This document shows positions 21,263 through 33,388 of a stretch of DNA of 64,000 nucleotides, piece by piece. Position 1 is the first letter of the stretch. Each line of letters begins with the position of its first letter. Source of the DNA: Cryptomeria japonica. Its lineage: Eukaryota; Streptophyta; Pinopsida; Cupressales; Cupressaceae. The notes beneath the pieces are model-generated. The model saw only the letters and a program-made list of their open reading frames with translations. It did no database searches and was not told where the DNA came from. A program made the position numbers and the translations under genes. Location: contig NC_081411.1 of the NCBI RefSeq assembly GCF_030272615.1, positions 153,377,971 to 153,441,970 of the forward strand. Direction: 5' to 3'.

Positions 21263-22681
21263 TGTAGACACCTAAAAATGGTCAACGCTTGCGGAGTCAT
21301 ACTTTAACATTTGCGCATTGCCTCATTTTAGGTTTTTTGCGTCGCATTAATATTTCTCCTATGTCACACACTTGGTTTTTATCATTTGCGAGCATCGAGT
21401 CTTTCTTCTGTATTCTTCATTCATCTCACTCTCAAATTTGGTCTTGTTAACAACACTATCTAGTCATGATTTTGATCGATTTTATCCTGTCGCATCAATG
21501 TGCATGCTCATTTTTTTGGACATCGTCAATCCTAATTAGGGTTTTGTCCTCTTATCAATCTTATCATCTGGCGATCGATTTGTCATTGACCGTTGTCATT
21601 TTCAATCTTGTCGTCTTGCAATCTATTTTGTCATCGATTCTTGTCCTCTTGTCAATCTTGTCATTTTGTGATCGATTTGTCATCGATCGTTGTTTGTCTC
21701 AATTAGTCATTTTTCCTCCTCAATTGGCGCATTTATCAATCAAATCATTTATCACATTGGTCCTTTGTTAATCCAAATCATGATCAAGTCAATTATCTTT
21801 CATCAAGACCTAATTGTCATCTTTGCATTGCTAATTCATCTTCTAGGGTTTCGTGATTTAATCATTTAACCTTGTTTGTCATTTCTCCCTTTAGGATTAA
21901 TAAATTATTTATTTATCCTAAGTCTTCTCATCACAATTAAATGTTCATTTAATTGGCTAATTATTCCTTTTTTTGTGAATTAATTAATAAATGACAAATT
22001 ATTAATTAATTCACCTAATTTATCTTAATTCCTAATTTCCTCTTTTTCTAATTTTCTATTTTCTAAATTCCTAATTTCATTTCTCTCCTATTTTTCTCCT
22101 AACTTCATGGGAATGACATATAAATTTGTCATAATTTGTCATAATTGACAATCAATCAATTTTTGACATAGAAATTTGTCATAAATTGTCATAAATTATC
22201 AATCAATCAATTTTGCATAGAAAGTGCATAATTTGTCATAAATTTGTCATAATTGACATAATTGATTTGCAATTTCCATTTGAATCTCTTCATGCTAATT
22301 TGATCATTTCTCCAATTTATCTATAAATTGGATGAATTTCTTCAATCTCAATCTAATAATCGCTTGTTTTGAATTACTTTGTCGAATCAATCACGCTTAG
22401 AGTACTCTTGAGCAATCATCTTGTCTACTTGCTTTCATATCATGATCATGCACTAGTAGGTGAGATCCACAACAAAGCTATTTGGAGAAGAAAGAAGGAC
22501 AATGGAGCTGCGTGAAGGAAGCATTTAGATCTACATTTGGTTTGCATAGTCTTTAGTTTTGAATGTTTCATTTTCATGTCTTTATTGAGTGTGTTAGGAT
22601 TGATCATTGCAATCTACTTTTGTGATTGAGCTAGATTAGTATTTTGATTTGCTTGTGATGATTTCCGATTTCCTAGCTACA
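21263..22681 (+). repeat. Gypsy-1 3' LTR
   Basis: 1419 bp, nearly identical to 11077-12537. Most differences I see are C/T or G/A, often at CG. Ends CTAGCTACA, followed by the target copy GGTAG (22682-22686). Confidence 0.92.
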
Positions 22682-22686
22682 GGTAG

Positions 22687-23345
22687 AAGTTGAAAAAAAG
22701 CCTGAAGATACAAACAAGGTCTGGAATCAAGAACCTGCTGCAAGAAGACCTCTGACCTGACAACCAAATGCAAAAAGTTACCCATCATTCAATGGTTATT
22801 GTTTTCATTGCAATAGTTTTGGATATAAGGCTATAGAATGCAAGCACAAAGTAAATCAAAATACTCAATTCTTTAATTGTAAGAGTTTTGGACACAAGGC
22901 TAATAATTCTAGTAATAAAGTTATGAATAAAAGCTATAGACCATTTGTGAATGGATCACTTATGAACATGATGAATAAAACCTTTCATGGTTATTGTCAC
23001 CTATGCTATAGTTTTGGTCATAAAGATAATCAATGTAGATCAAGAACAATTTCAATGAATTCAAGACAAAGGAATATCAAGTGTTACAATTGCAACAAGT
23101 TTAGAAATTTTGCTAATAGATGCAAGAATGTGATTGCTTTGGTAAACTCAAATGAACCTAAGAAGAAGAGTACTATGGTATGGAGAAAGAAGGAAGCGTC
23201 TATGTCTACTGTACCTGAGTCCAGTACAAATGCTTTATCTTATGAAAATTGATATGGGTGCTTTGGCTCAAGGGGAGCTTCAAAGAAAATCTATTTGTCC
23301 CCCCTCACAAAAGAGTTACTTGATGTGGTCTCGACATGTTGGTGT
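22687..23345 (+). pseudogene. Copia-3 gag, nucleocapsid part with zinc knuckles
   Basis: Continuation of the gag split by Gypsy-1. Four knuckle-like units follow: CFHCNSFGYKAIEC (His replaced by Tyr), a second with CKSFGHKANN (degraded), CHLCYSFGHKDNQC (intact CCHC pattern) and CYNCNKFRNFANRC (His replaced). This would bind element RNA in the virus-like particle. A downstream part reads basic residues then stops near 23250. No protease follows. Confidence 0.75.
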
Positions 23346-23739
23346 TGATATTATATAGTGTGCTACGATAGATTGTGTATGAAAAATACGAATGATGGTG
23401 TCATTGTGACAAGACTATTTTTGATAGTAGAACCCTAAGCATATCAAACAAGTTAAATATCTATTTTTCATGATGATTTTGACATTATGTGTTGAAGAGT
23501 CTAAAGATCAAGAGAAGTTGAAGTGCAAAATAAGAATCTGAGCAGGGTTAGCATAAAAGAGGTATTTTTTTCATCCTTTCCTATGGAATCCAAGATGATC
23601 ATATTGGGTGAATCTAGATGTGGAGATATTCAAAAGTTGATAAAGGTAAAATTTGATGAATTTGATCACAAGAAAATCAGGAATCTTGAAAGTTCACTCA
23701 TAGATGAAGAATCACAGTCTCAGAGACTTAGGACATAAA
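23346..23739 (+). other. Copia-3 region between gag and accessory frame
   Basis: Short decayed reading at 23523-23738 (Lys/Glu-rich, no known domain). Here the protease-integrase-RT cassette of an autonomous copia element would be expected and is absent. Confidence 0.45.
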
Positions 23740-25365
23740 GGTTTGGACATTTGGGGTGAGTTTTTATGTCTCACTGATGAGGATTCAATCAAGTTCATTT
23801 TGAACCATACTCAAGATGGTTGCATGATGTTGGAAAAACCCTATTAGATTACAAAGGAAGCTATCTCAGCGATTTCTAGTCTTTGTGGCATTGGACCTAT
23901 TTTGGTAAAGAAATCAATCAAAAAAAAAGAAGCAGAAACCCTAATTGGTATTACAAGAGATTAAAGGGCATTGCTAATTGATACAATCATTGACCTTGTG
24001 GTGAGGTATGTTGGTTATGGTGCTTCTTACAAGATTTATTTTTAAAACATAGAAGGATCAACTTCTATTATAGTTGTGTACCTTGCACATCAGATGATAA
24101 AAGAAGGCAAAGATTTCGATTTGTGTGAATTATTATTAATGCAATTGACAAAAAAAGATGATGGATATCCTTTCCATTTTGGTTCCTTAATCATGTGCTT
24201 GATGCTATATTTCTTAAGATGTTTACCTTTGAAGGAGAATGTTTCTTGGAAGTCAAATATCCATATTGGAAAGAAGATTTACAAGTATCTAGGTTGTTTA
24301 GCAGACAAAGATAAGGTGCGTAAAAATTATCTCATGAATCTTTAGAAGATGTGGTGTTCTGGTCGAGTTCTTGGTGTTGTTAGCACTCCTAAGGAGAGTT
24401 CCTCCTCGAGCAAAAGAATTTTTAAGAGAAGTTTTGCAGTTTCCTCTCTGAAACCAAAGAAGATGAAGCAAAGTGAAGAGAAGAAAGAAATAATTAACCT
24501 TGATGATCTAGAACCACCTAAAGAGGATAAGGAAAAGATTGCTAAAATTGAAGAACAAGAAGATGGTATGGATGAAGATGACATCCCTTGTAGAACAACA
24601 AATATATTAAGTGTGCTTGAAGAAGAAGATGGTATGAGGAAAATTGGAGGTGTGTGGCTTTCATGTCCATCTTATGGTCAAGATAAAATTGAAGAAGTCT
24701 TAGTTTCTTATCTACTCTGGAACAAAATTACTTTAAATAATCTTGCAGATATTTTACTGGATGCCCTATTTGAACATCTCAAAGATCATTTGAAGTAATC
24801 ACCTAAAGAAATTGTTGAAAAAGATGAATATAGGAAGATATGGAGAAAAGGTGTGCCAGTGCACATAAAATATTATGAAAAAACATAAAGGAAATGAAAG
24901 AATGTGTTGAAGAAGTGGCCAGAGAGTATAAGTACTTCCTCTGATGGCCTGCCGCTATTGAAAATTTTAGAGTTAAAATTGACTCCATTGAGTCTGAGCT
25001 GAACTCCCTTGATAAAAAAATTGATATTTTTTAGTGATAAAGATATAGCATAGAGAAAAGGGATAAATTCTTTACATCTAAGCTTATATCAATCCAAAGA
25101 CAACGAGAAGATGTAGTGAATAATTTCTGGAAAGTAAAGGAGATAGTTGAAGCTAGATCGAAACATATTTTTGGTCTCCTTGTTGAAGTAGAAAAGTGTG
25201 AGCACATTCCTTCTATACCGGATTCCTTATCTAATGCTATTGACTTGTTGGTGGAGAATAGCAATTTGTGTATAAACCTCAGAATGACTGTGAATTCCTA
25301 GAAGACCTTTCTCTTGGAACTTAAAGAGAGGTATAAGAGAGTTTTCCATGTGAAGGGGAATTGAA
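23740..25365 (+). pseudogene. Copia-3 accessory protein, broken
   Basis: From about 23740 a reading continues through TAG/TAA stops (about 23847, 23964, 24043, 24343) to 24798; a further coiled-coil-like part is recognisable at 25060-25365. N-terminal part is globular with FHFGSLIMCLMLYFLRCLP near 24175-24235; the middle has a basic segment with KPKKMKQ followed by an acidic segment (EEEDGM). I do not recognise the family. Its place before the 3' LTR matches the Copia-1 frame at 2-1564, suggesting that pol-less copia elements here carry a similar extra protein. Confidence 0.5.
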
Positions 25366-25566
25366 ACATCTTGTTGGGGAGCATAGTTTTTGGTAACCTT
25401 TTTTTTGTTACCCTATATCCTTGATGTGAAAGGGGGAGAGATATGGAATAGAAATATAGATAAAGTAGAGAATAGAGAATTAGTATCTAAGGGAGAGAAA
25501 TGTAAGGAGAAGCAAGTGAGAAAAAGGAATATGTCTTTTTCCATCAATGACAAAGGGCCCGAAGAT
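25366..25566 (+). promoter_or_regulatory. Copia-3 3' untranslated zone and polypurine tract
   Basis: GAAAGGGGGAGAG near 25427 and a second purine block GACAAAGGGCCCGAAGA at 25549-25565, adjacent to the LTR. The second is the primer by position but carries CCC in the middle, so it is mutated. Confidence 0.6.
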
Positions 25567-26805
25567 TGTTAGAAATGTATGTTTGGTTGTCATTGATGTC
25601 AAACCCGATGATTCAAATAGGTTCGGATTTTGTAAGATAATGTATGTATGTATGAAGGTGATGCAAAATAGTGGAAGATAGGTATGTATGTATGAAGGTG
25701 ATGCAAAATAGTAGAAGATAGGTATGTATGTATGAATATGAAGAGCCTTGTTGTCATGTCAGGAAGTTAGTGTTGTAGAGATAGTTATTGTAGATGTGTT
25801 ATAGTTGTTGTAGATGTGTTTTTTAGAAGGATGTTTCTCTAGAAACATATGTTAATAGTATGTGAATATGTTTTTCATATTGACCAAGTGTTGAACTTGG
25901 TTGTGGCAATTAAATTTGGTGCTCTAGAAGTGTATTCAGCGATGATGGTGTTTGATAGTGTTTGAAATGCTTCGTATTCCTCCACATTTTGGTTTCTAAT
26001 GAATCTTTTGGCAATACATTTTTCATGACCTTAACTTTTTTGTGTCAATTTGGATCGTGTTTTTGTGCTTCAAAATCATGCTTGCAGAAGTTTGAGGATA
26101 CGATCATTCTAGGTCTAGCCAACATTGGATGATTTTGTTTTTGTTTTGCTCTGGTGCTTGTAATGTGTGATCTGACCATTGGAAGATTCTTGAAAGAAAA
26201 AATGTAGAAGATCGATGGAGAAGTATTCTTGGGGAAAGTGTTCTTGAAGCTAACTTAGTGCATATACCTACTAGTCTATATATATATAATGGTTTTCTCA
26301 GTATGTATAGAGAGTATGTGTGTGTGTTTGTTTGTTGTGGTCATTGAGTGTGTGAAGAAGAAAGGCAAAATTGTTGTGATAGTGAATGTATGTCTGATTA
26401 GAGAAGGCAGATTGCAAAAGATTTGCAGAGATTGTTGACCAAATCTGCTACAAGTAGTTGTTTAGATCCTTGAGCTTATTAGGAACTGAACCTATGCATA
26501 TGTAGATGCAATTTTCTCCATTCATATTTGTTTGTATCTCTTAGAAGTGAGCCTTTTGATAGTAAGCAGTTGTATTATCTTGAGAGTTAACCCTCTTTGT
26601 GGTTTTTCCCATTTGGGTTTTCAACGTACAAAAATCTGGTTTCTCTCTTATGGTTTGATATCTCTTGCATTTGAATTATGTTGCATGCATTACTTTTGTG
26701 CTAAGATTAATTGAGAATAAAATAAGTTTTAGAAGTTCAATTTATTAAAGAGAATATTGATTCACCCCCTACCTCCCCCTTCTTAGTATTCTGGACTATT
26801 CAACA
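25567..26805 (+). repeat. Copia-3 3' LTR
   Basis: Starts TGTTAGAAATGTATG and ends CTATTCAACA, 1239 bp. Contains a duplicated GGTATGTATGTATGAAGGTGA segment near 25640-25730 not found in the 5' copy. Flanked on the right by CAATC. Confidence 0.9.
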
Positions 26806-26871
26806 CAATCATCCTTCATACAAAAGCCCTTTGTTAGCTTCTTACAAATATTTTGGTAATTTGTATTGTTG

Positions 26872-27063
26872 GAGTGAAATTAGTTTCTAGATTCAATTGT
26901 GTAAGATTTTTGTATCAACATTTCAGATCACACTCTATGATCCATCATCAGGATAAGCTAATTCCTTTGGCTCTCATTATATTGATGATGGATCACAGAG
27001 TGTGATCTGAAACGCTGATACAAAAAGCTTATACACAATTGAATCCAGAAACTAATTTCACTC
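26872..27063. repeat. Foldback (MITE-like) element, arms about 80 bp
   Basis: Left arm 26872-26950 (GAGTGAAATTAGTTTCTAG...) is the near-perfect reverse complement of right arm 26983-27063 (...AGAAACTAATTTCACTC), separated by about 32 bp. Arms differ at only a few positions. No clear target duplication (TTGTTG left, TATTCT right). It could be a MITE, or a source of a hairpin RNA. Confidence 0.75.
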
Positions 27064-29170
27064 TATTCTATGGATTGTGGAAATCTCTTAGCATTGATTG
27101 TATTGTTGGTTCAACTTGATTATTTTAAGTTCACTTATTCTCAAAATTATTCAGTTCTTCTATGTCATTTTAATTCATTATTGTTCATCTTCTTCTTCAT
27201 TTTCTCAATAGGAAAAAATCTTTTTTTTTTTGCAACAAACTTCTCTAGGGGAAAGGACCTAGTAGTTGAGCATGTTCTAATAGTTGTTATAGCATTTATT
27301 GATTTAGTCCAATATTTTTAATAATATTGCACCAATAGTTATGAGTTTAAATTTTTTAGTGTTGATGATGAGTACCCATAATTGAATGAAATGTACTCCT
27401 TAGATCTAAAAAGCAACAAATCATGTGATGCCACATTAGTGCACCAATGAAACATGACTTAGTGTACAACTATCAGTCTAATTTTTTTTTGGATCTTTTT
27501 GGACACCTCAATAAAAAACTTGTTGATGTGGCATTATATTTAATGATGCAACCTTGAAACCTTATTTATAAGTAGAGAACTTTCTAAGTAAGTTGCTCTA
27601 AAAAAATAGAAGTGACTTTAAATTTTGACTTAGGATTTTGAAAAGTTCAAAGTTAGAGTGCTCAAGTATTAAGTCCTCTCCTCTATAACTTCTAGTTTAT
27701 TTGAAAATAATATTTTAGATTTTCTCTATTATCAACATCTCTTATATTGTTTTAATAAAGAAGCTTTTATTTTTCTTCAAAAAAATGTAAAATATATTTT
27801 ATCTTCTGTTTAATCGTTGAAATCTTAAATATCTCACAATGGCTTGCTTCAATCTCAAAAAAAAAAGGAAAGAGAGCTCTAATATATAGCTTTAATATTT
27901 CTAAGTTTCCAAATTTATGAGTATAAGGTAAAACAAAAAATCCCAAAGGAGGAGAGTGTGGTACTCATTGTCTTATCCTACTTAAGTGAAATTAGTAAAC
28001 GAGCATAATATTACACTTGGGATAAAACATTCCAATAACAAAGATACATGCCCTCTTTTAGAAATTAAACATGATTTCATTGAATACATCATTTTGTTAT
28101 TTATAACTTATTGTAACTTATGTCCTATCAAATTGTAATTTTTTTAATGCTTACTTAAATATTTTGAGAGCCTACATCTTTTAGTCATCTTTATAAACAT
28201 AAATATTTAAATTCTCATAGGTTATGTATGAATTGAGAAATTATAAATTATATTGAGTTTGGGTACATGACCTTGGTTTTGCATCTTTAGTTGCACTGTA
28301 ACTTGATTCTAATATGTTTAGAGACTTATTGTCCAAAATAATGATAAGTTCATATAAAGGTTATGTATTGACAAATATTGTAGTTCACGTGACCATACTA
28401 TTTTCATATATTCAATTATCTTATAAAATCTATAATAACATCATCCTTGAACTAGTAGAGCCAAAAGTGTAGACGATTTTCCACTCTTGTTAGATGGACC
28501 AAACCATTTATCATTTTGATCACAAATCACTTGATTTCCCAGTATGAATTTATTTCCTTGGGGTTAGTTATCATCTTGTATCTTATAGATTTTTAGAATA
28601 TAGTTCGGAGTAAAAACATATTCAAGTACCTTTGACATCCTTGAGATGCTCTACATCATCCTTAGGCCTTAAATGACTTGAATATAATAATTTTAATAAA
28701 AATAATGATGAAGACTAATATACTAAATAAAGCTAAGCCCTAGTCCAACCTTCTGCTTAGAAATGGAAGTACCTGATCACTTGATCCTCTTCAATATGGT
28801 TGTATGATGATGGACTCTATATATTTAGAGAAAATTTTATTAGAAACAAAATTACGTCAAGAGATTCAATCTTAGCAAAATTTACCAGAGGTACATTTTG
28901 TGACCTTCTTAATATTGACCTATTACCACCTAACTACACTTATATTATTTGTGTTAGCCTTTTCCATTATTGTTGCACTTGATTTTATCACATATTATAG
29001 TATTATATTTGCATACACCATGTTAATATTTTTTTACTACTTTCACTTGATCTTGTCACTTAGGGGGATATGTGTTCATTTCTTCTTATTTATATTCCCA
29101 TACTCTCTCTTATTGGGTGGAAAATTACTGGGCACCTTTCGTACACCGTTGTTGCACACACATGTAGGTA

Positions 29171-29262
29171 AACATTCTATACTCAATTTGTTTTATTTAT
29201 CATGCTCAAATTTTAAAACATTCTATACTCAATTTTTTTTATTTATCATGCTCAAATTTTAA
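29171..29262. repeat. Tandem duplication, 46 bp x 2
   Basis: AACATTCTATACTCAATTTG... repeated at 29171 and 29217 with one or two differences. A simple local duplication. Confidence 0.85.
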
Positions 29263-31079
29263 TGTCTATAGATATTAGGGACAAAAGAAGATCACATGTG
29301 TTCCATCTAGATCACATTCTAGAATCTATAAAACATACATAATTAATGACTATTTATAGTTTTAGGTCTATTTTAAATAGCATGCATTCTCATTTATATA
29401 TTTGCACACACACCAAAGTGGATTTAAAATATAGAGGATAAAAGTGCATAACCTAAAGTTGTACCCATTCATTTTATATCACTTTATGTGATAACATAAA
29501 CATACCCAATTTGAATTGTTTGAAAAAGTAATTGACTATTGGCAAGTATGAGTGTAGACCTAAGAACTATGCTTAAGTACTTAAAATGTTGTATTTATAC
29601 CCTAGTGTTGGGGATAATAAGAGAGCTAAAATGAGTACGATAGACTATGGAAGGTTGCACCAAGAAAGAATATAAACACATATAATAAAATTAAGATGTT
29701 AACAACTCAAGCATAGACCATAACACATCACAATTAAATCCAACCAATCTATGACATCATATATGTTATCAAATAGCTATATTACATTTTGAGAGCATTA
29801 ATTTTCGTTACAGTTTTGTACATCATATTTTTGTATTTCTTTCCTTCTTACTACTATTACATCCCTACTTCTTTCTTTTCTTCCTTTTCTTCTACTACTT
29901 GTACTTCTATCACTTTCTATGTCTATCACTTTACATTTGTGGAACCTTTACTTGTACTAATGTATGAGTACGAGGCGTGTCTTCTTGTATTACTTACATT
30001 TGTTGGATGGGTTGTTATCACAATCCTTTTTTGGTGGGTTATTATTGCTTTCCTTATCAGATGTATCTTGCTAACATTGGCCTTAATTTTGAACCTATTT
30101 TTTGATATGCTAAATTCGTCATTAATTGAGAACTAGTCTACTTTTGTAGGGTCCCCCCTAGATTATGTGACCTTCCACAATTATGTCCTCTTGATGAAAC
30201 CTTGCCCATAGTCCCATCTTCCAATTTCAAATTCAACTTTTCTTGCTTCTTAATTTGAGATAGAAACATAGTGGTGGGCTAGTACTTGTACATCAAATTC
30301 ATTGTCTCTCTAATCATGTCCGTGTGATAGAAATATGATTGTAATCCTTTAGATTATATGCCAAATATCTCGAATTGTATATCTAAAACTTTATTTAAGA
30401 AAATCATCCTAAACCATTTTATTTATTGATCATTGCAATTTTACATCTACATCTAAAACATCAATTACATTAACATTAACATTATTAACCAATCAATATA
30501 ATAAAAAACATTATAAACCAATCAAAATAATCAAAATCAATGACATATGAAAATCTAGATAAAACCTCTAACCTTTCTCAAATTTTTAATTTAATTCTCT
30601 CAATTTCTCAAATCTATATTAAGACTTATTACTCTCTTAACTCTTTCTAAACCTAGAATTTAATACATTTAAAATATGATCCTTTCTCAAATATGCTTTA
30701 TTTCACCAATGATTTTGTTCTCAAACAAGTTTGTCATTCTATAAAAAAATATATATGTTTACTACTTTAGATGACTTTGTATAAAAAGTATGTTAACACA
30801 AATTCTTTTGAATGTAGTTTGGATGGGTAAAAGAGAATCCACGTGTTAACATGATTTTACACGTGTCTAATTAATTTGGGAATTAGATTATGTTTATAAT
30901 ATGCTTAATTTAGTTAGTCATCTCAATGTAGACTTAATGTTAATTATTATTATGTTAATTTATGTGCCCTTTCTTTTCCATGGGCATAACTTAATTATTT
31001 TGGGATTTGTAATATTGATTATTAATGCAATCGAGGTTAACCTTAGTTAATCTTGTTTAATATTTTTCCTCAATGTACA

Positions 31080-32190
31080 TGTAATGTATCAAACATACAT
31101 GATTACATTGTGAAATCATATAATTATATTTACTTTCACTTGGTTATCAGTACCTACAAAACTAACTTTTTGGGAAAAGTTCTTATAGCTTAAGAGATGA
31201 AGGAAAAAATCTAACAATAAGTCATTAGATGCATGGTTAGTAAATCAATCAACAATGAACAATAAATCATCACAAAGTGACCTATTGCCTTCTAGTAGAT
31301 GCGAGTTTAGTCTTGCTCTCAAATTCTTATATGCAATACCAGCGACTAGACAACACCTATACGAAGGGTTTAATCTACATGAGTACGAATAATTGAGCTA
31401 AATGGATGCAAGATTAAGCTAGATGAATGCAAGATTCATGAATATTAGGCTAACATGATTAAGCTATGAATAGATATTAAGCTAAATGATTTAACAAATA
31501 TGCAAATATTCTCAATATAAAATCTTAATGAACCTAGAGCAAAAACAACATAATAGCAGTACATTCTCCAGGATCCTTCATTAGGAGATGAGAACTTGAA
31601 TTTATAGAAAATTTAGAAAGAAATCGATGACTGAGATCCAATGATGATGAGCGGTCAAGATTTTCCAAGAAGAAACGCAATCTAGGTGAATTGATGTGAT
31701 TGACTGTTTTTCTCAGTTTTAAAGGAAATTGAACTAAAATTAAGATAAAATCAGAAAAAACTGATTTATTCTCTAGTTTATTCAATTTTGAGATTTAATT
31801 GTTTTAATTGCTTTCCTGAGATTTTTTTCAATTTTTAATTCTTTTTCAAGATTATCTCCATTTGATTTATTTTCTAAATTTTTAACTCTTTTTTCCCAAT
31901 TAATTCCTTTTTTGATGATTTAATGGCAAATTGATTTATTTAATTAAATATACTAGGATATTTAATAAAACAAATAGGATAAATTATTTTAAAATGATTT
32001 ACTTGAAATGATCAATTAATTAAATATTTATTTAATTAATTCAAAGTGATTTATTTTCCATGTAATATTAATGATTGAGAATTAATTAATTAGGTTCTCA
32101 AGGTTGATTTAATTGCCTTTGGTTAGGACCTTGGTGATGAAATCAAGATTAAGAGCCCATGGTTTAGATGACCATTTTTAGGGTATTACA
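31080..32190 (-). repeat. Gypsy-4 3' LTR
   Basis: The right end is firm: ATTACA at 32190 next to the polypurine tract; on the minus strand the LTR begins TGTAATACCCTAAAAATGG, close to the Gypsy-1 start. The left end is a candidate: TGTAAT at 31080 would complete the terminal inversion TGTAAT/ATTACA. A TATA-like box (minus strand CTATAAATTC) lies near 31600. Segment 31215-31298 reappears inverted at 34802-34885. Confidence 0.65.
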
Positions 32191-32237
32191 TTTACCCCTC
32201 TTTGAATTAATGTGCGAGCAATGCGTTGGTTCAAAGA
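32191..32237 (-). promoter_or_regulatory. Gypsy-4 polypurine tract with overlapping hairpin
   Basis: Minus strand CAAAGAGGGGTAAA adjoins the LTR. TCTTTGAA (32199-32206) and TTCAAAGA (32230-32237) form a perfect 8-bp stem; one arm is part of the polypurine tract. Confidence 0.75.
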
Positions 32238-33230
32238 ATAGTTGATGCCAAATAGAAATCAATTCTGAACTTGATTGTTCACGAACTAGATGAAGAGCGA
32301 GGTATTCAGTTTGTTTTGAAGTGGTGAAACTGAACAGAGTTGATTGAAAGCAATATCGATCCCGAACTTGATTGAACTAGGACCAATGAAGAGAAAAGAT
32401 ACCGAACTTGAACTTGATGGATCAAGAAGTGGATCTTACTGATCTAGAACTTGATTGAACTAGACACAGTGAGCGAAGATAAAACCAATCTTGAACTTGA
32501 TGGATCAAGACATGATGAGTGAAGATAAGTTGTCCAGCTTGATTTGGTGCAATGAAACTAAACACCTACTTAGATTGAGCGTGCGATCAAAGATACTCTT
32601 TAAACCCTTGATTGAGTTTGAACAAATAATCATCTTGATGAAAAAGCAATGAAACTGATTTAGATGAAGACAATAACAACTTGATTTCATGTGACGAAAC
32701 TGATATGCCCCTAGAGATTGATTTTATTCATATGATCTAGAAATCTCAACTTGATGTGAAGCGAAGAAGCTGAGATTCCCCTAGTGATAAGGTCTTGTTT
32801 GATGTTCGGTAAAGACTAACTGCTCGACTTGTAATGAAGATTTTGAAAGAAATTCTCGACTTTGAGGATGTGATAACTGATGATGATGATGTCATGAGTA
32901 TGTCCCCTTGGGAGCGAAATCAAAAGATAACGAGGGTACAATGATTTTAGGCAATTTTTAGTGATGATAATTATTTGAGCACGAAGAGTGATGTTGAAGT
33001 TCAAAATCAGAGTTGATTTGATAATTAAATTGAGATTTAGAATTAAGTGCAAATTGAGTCAAAAATTGTCTCGAGGATGAAAGTGCTAAGCGGTCAACGT
33101 CATGAAATTTTGACTTGAGAATTGACATCAAATTTTGATTTCGATCCTGAAAATGGACTCAGGATAGTTGATTTAGCTTAGGGTACAAGTTTTACATCCA
33201 TCGGAGCATGTTGAAAAATTAGGGGTTGGG
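32238..33230. repeat. Degenerate repeats of GAACTTGATTGAACTAG near the Gypsy-4 3' end
   Basis: Between 32260 and 32790 variants of GAACTTGAT(T/G)GA(A/T)C(T/A)AG recur every 50-80 bp together with TGAGCGAAGAT. No coding signal. The zone lies upstream of the PMD promoter and downstream of gypsy genes, so it could be a promoter-proximal region of the antisense gene. Confidence 0.5.
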
Positions 33231-33240
33231 CTATATAAAG
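33231..33240 (+). promoter_or_regulatory. TATA box of the Gypsy-4 PMD gene
   Basis: CTATATAAAG in GGGCTATATAAAGGGCTC, about 660 bp before the PMD start. It is followed by a purine-rich leader and a consensus splice donor CAGCG/GTAAGTGATC at 33389. Confidence 0.6.
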
Positions 33241-33388
33241 GGCTCAATGTGTCATTTTCAAGTCATTGTTACCTACCAAAGTTTGAAATTTGAAGAAACC
33301 TCTGCGAAGAAAAATGGCCATTCTAATTCAGGAGCATTGATTTGAGCACTAGAGACGTCATAATCAATCATGGAACTACAACCCAGCG

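Larger units (their letters stand above)
11077..22681 (+). mobile_element. Gypsy-1, non-autonomous Tat-like LTR element
   Basis: LTRs 11077-12537 and 21263-22681 are very similar; termini TGTAG...CTACA; target duplication GGTAG at 11072-11076 and 22682-22686. The internal region (8.7 kb) has a word-repeat tract, a conserved leader, a Q/P/S-rich accessory frame, an A-rich tract, an antisense plant-mobile-domain gene and a polypurine tract. No gag-pol enzymes are found, so it needs proteins from an autonomous relative such as Gypsy-3. Its LTR start CACCTAAAAATGGTC is shared in form with Gypsy-4. Confidence 0.9.
9297..26805 (+). mobile_element. Copia-3, pol-less copia-like LTR element interrupted by Gypsy-1
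   Basis: Two related LTRs (9297-10527 and 25567-26805), a primer site for initiator Met tRNA, gag remains, and a polypurine tract before the 3' LTR. Without the nested Gypsy-1 (11077-22681 plus one target copy) the element is about 5.9 kb. I find gag/nucleocapsid and an accessory frame but no protease, integrase or RT, so it would have depended on a partner element. Flanks CAAAC/CAATC fit a target duplication with one later change. The LTR copies differ at many sites, so it is older than Gypsy-1. Confidence 0.85.
26806..31079. other. AT-rich spacer without recognisable genes
   Basis: About 4.3 kb of AT-rich DNA. ORFs here (for example 28900-29262 and 29789-30136, Phe/Ile/Tyr/Leu-rich) have the composition expected of random AT-rich frames and no domain. 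Contains one foldback element and one tandem duplication (separate entries). It may be host intergenic sequence or very old transposon remains. Confidence 0.5.

Noticed and set aside
28900-30136. Membrane-protein-like ORFs in the spacer
   Set aside because: Phe/Ile/Leu/Tyr content follows from AT-rich DNA; no start context, splice pattern or family motif.
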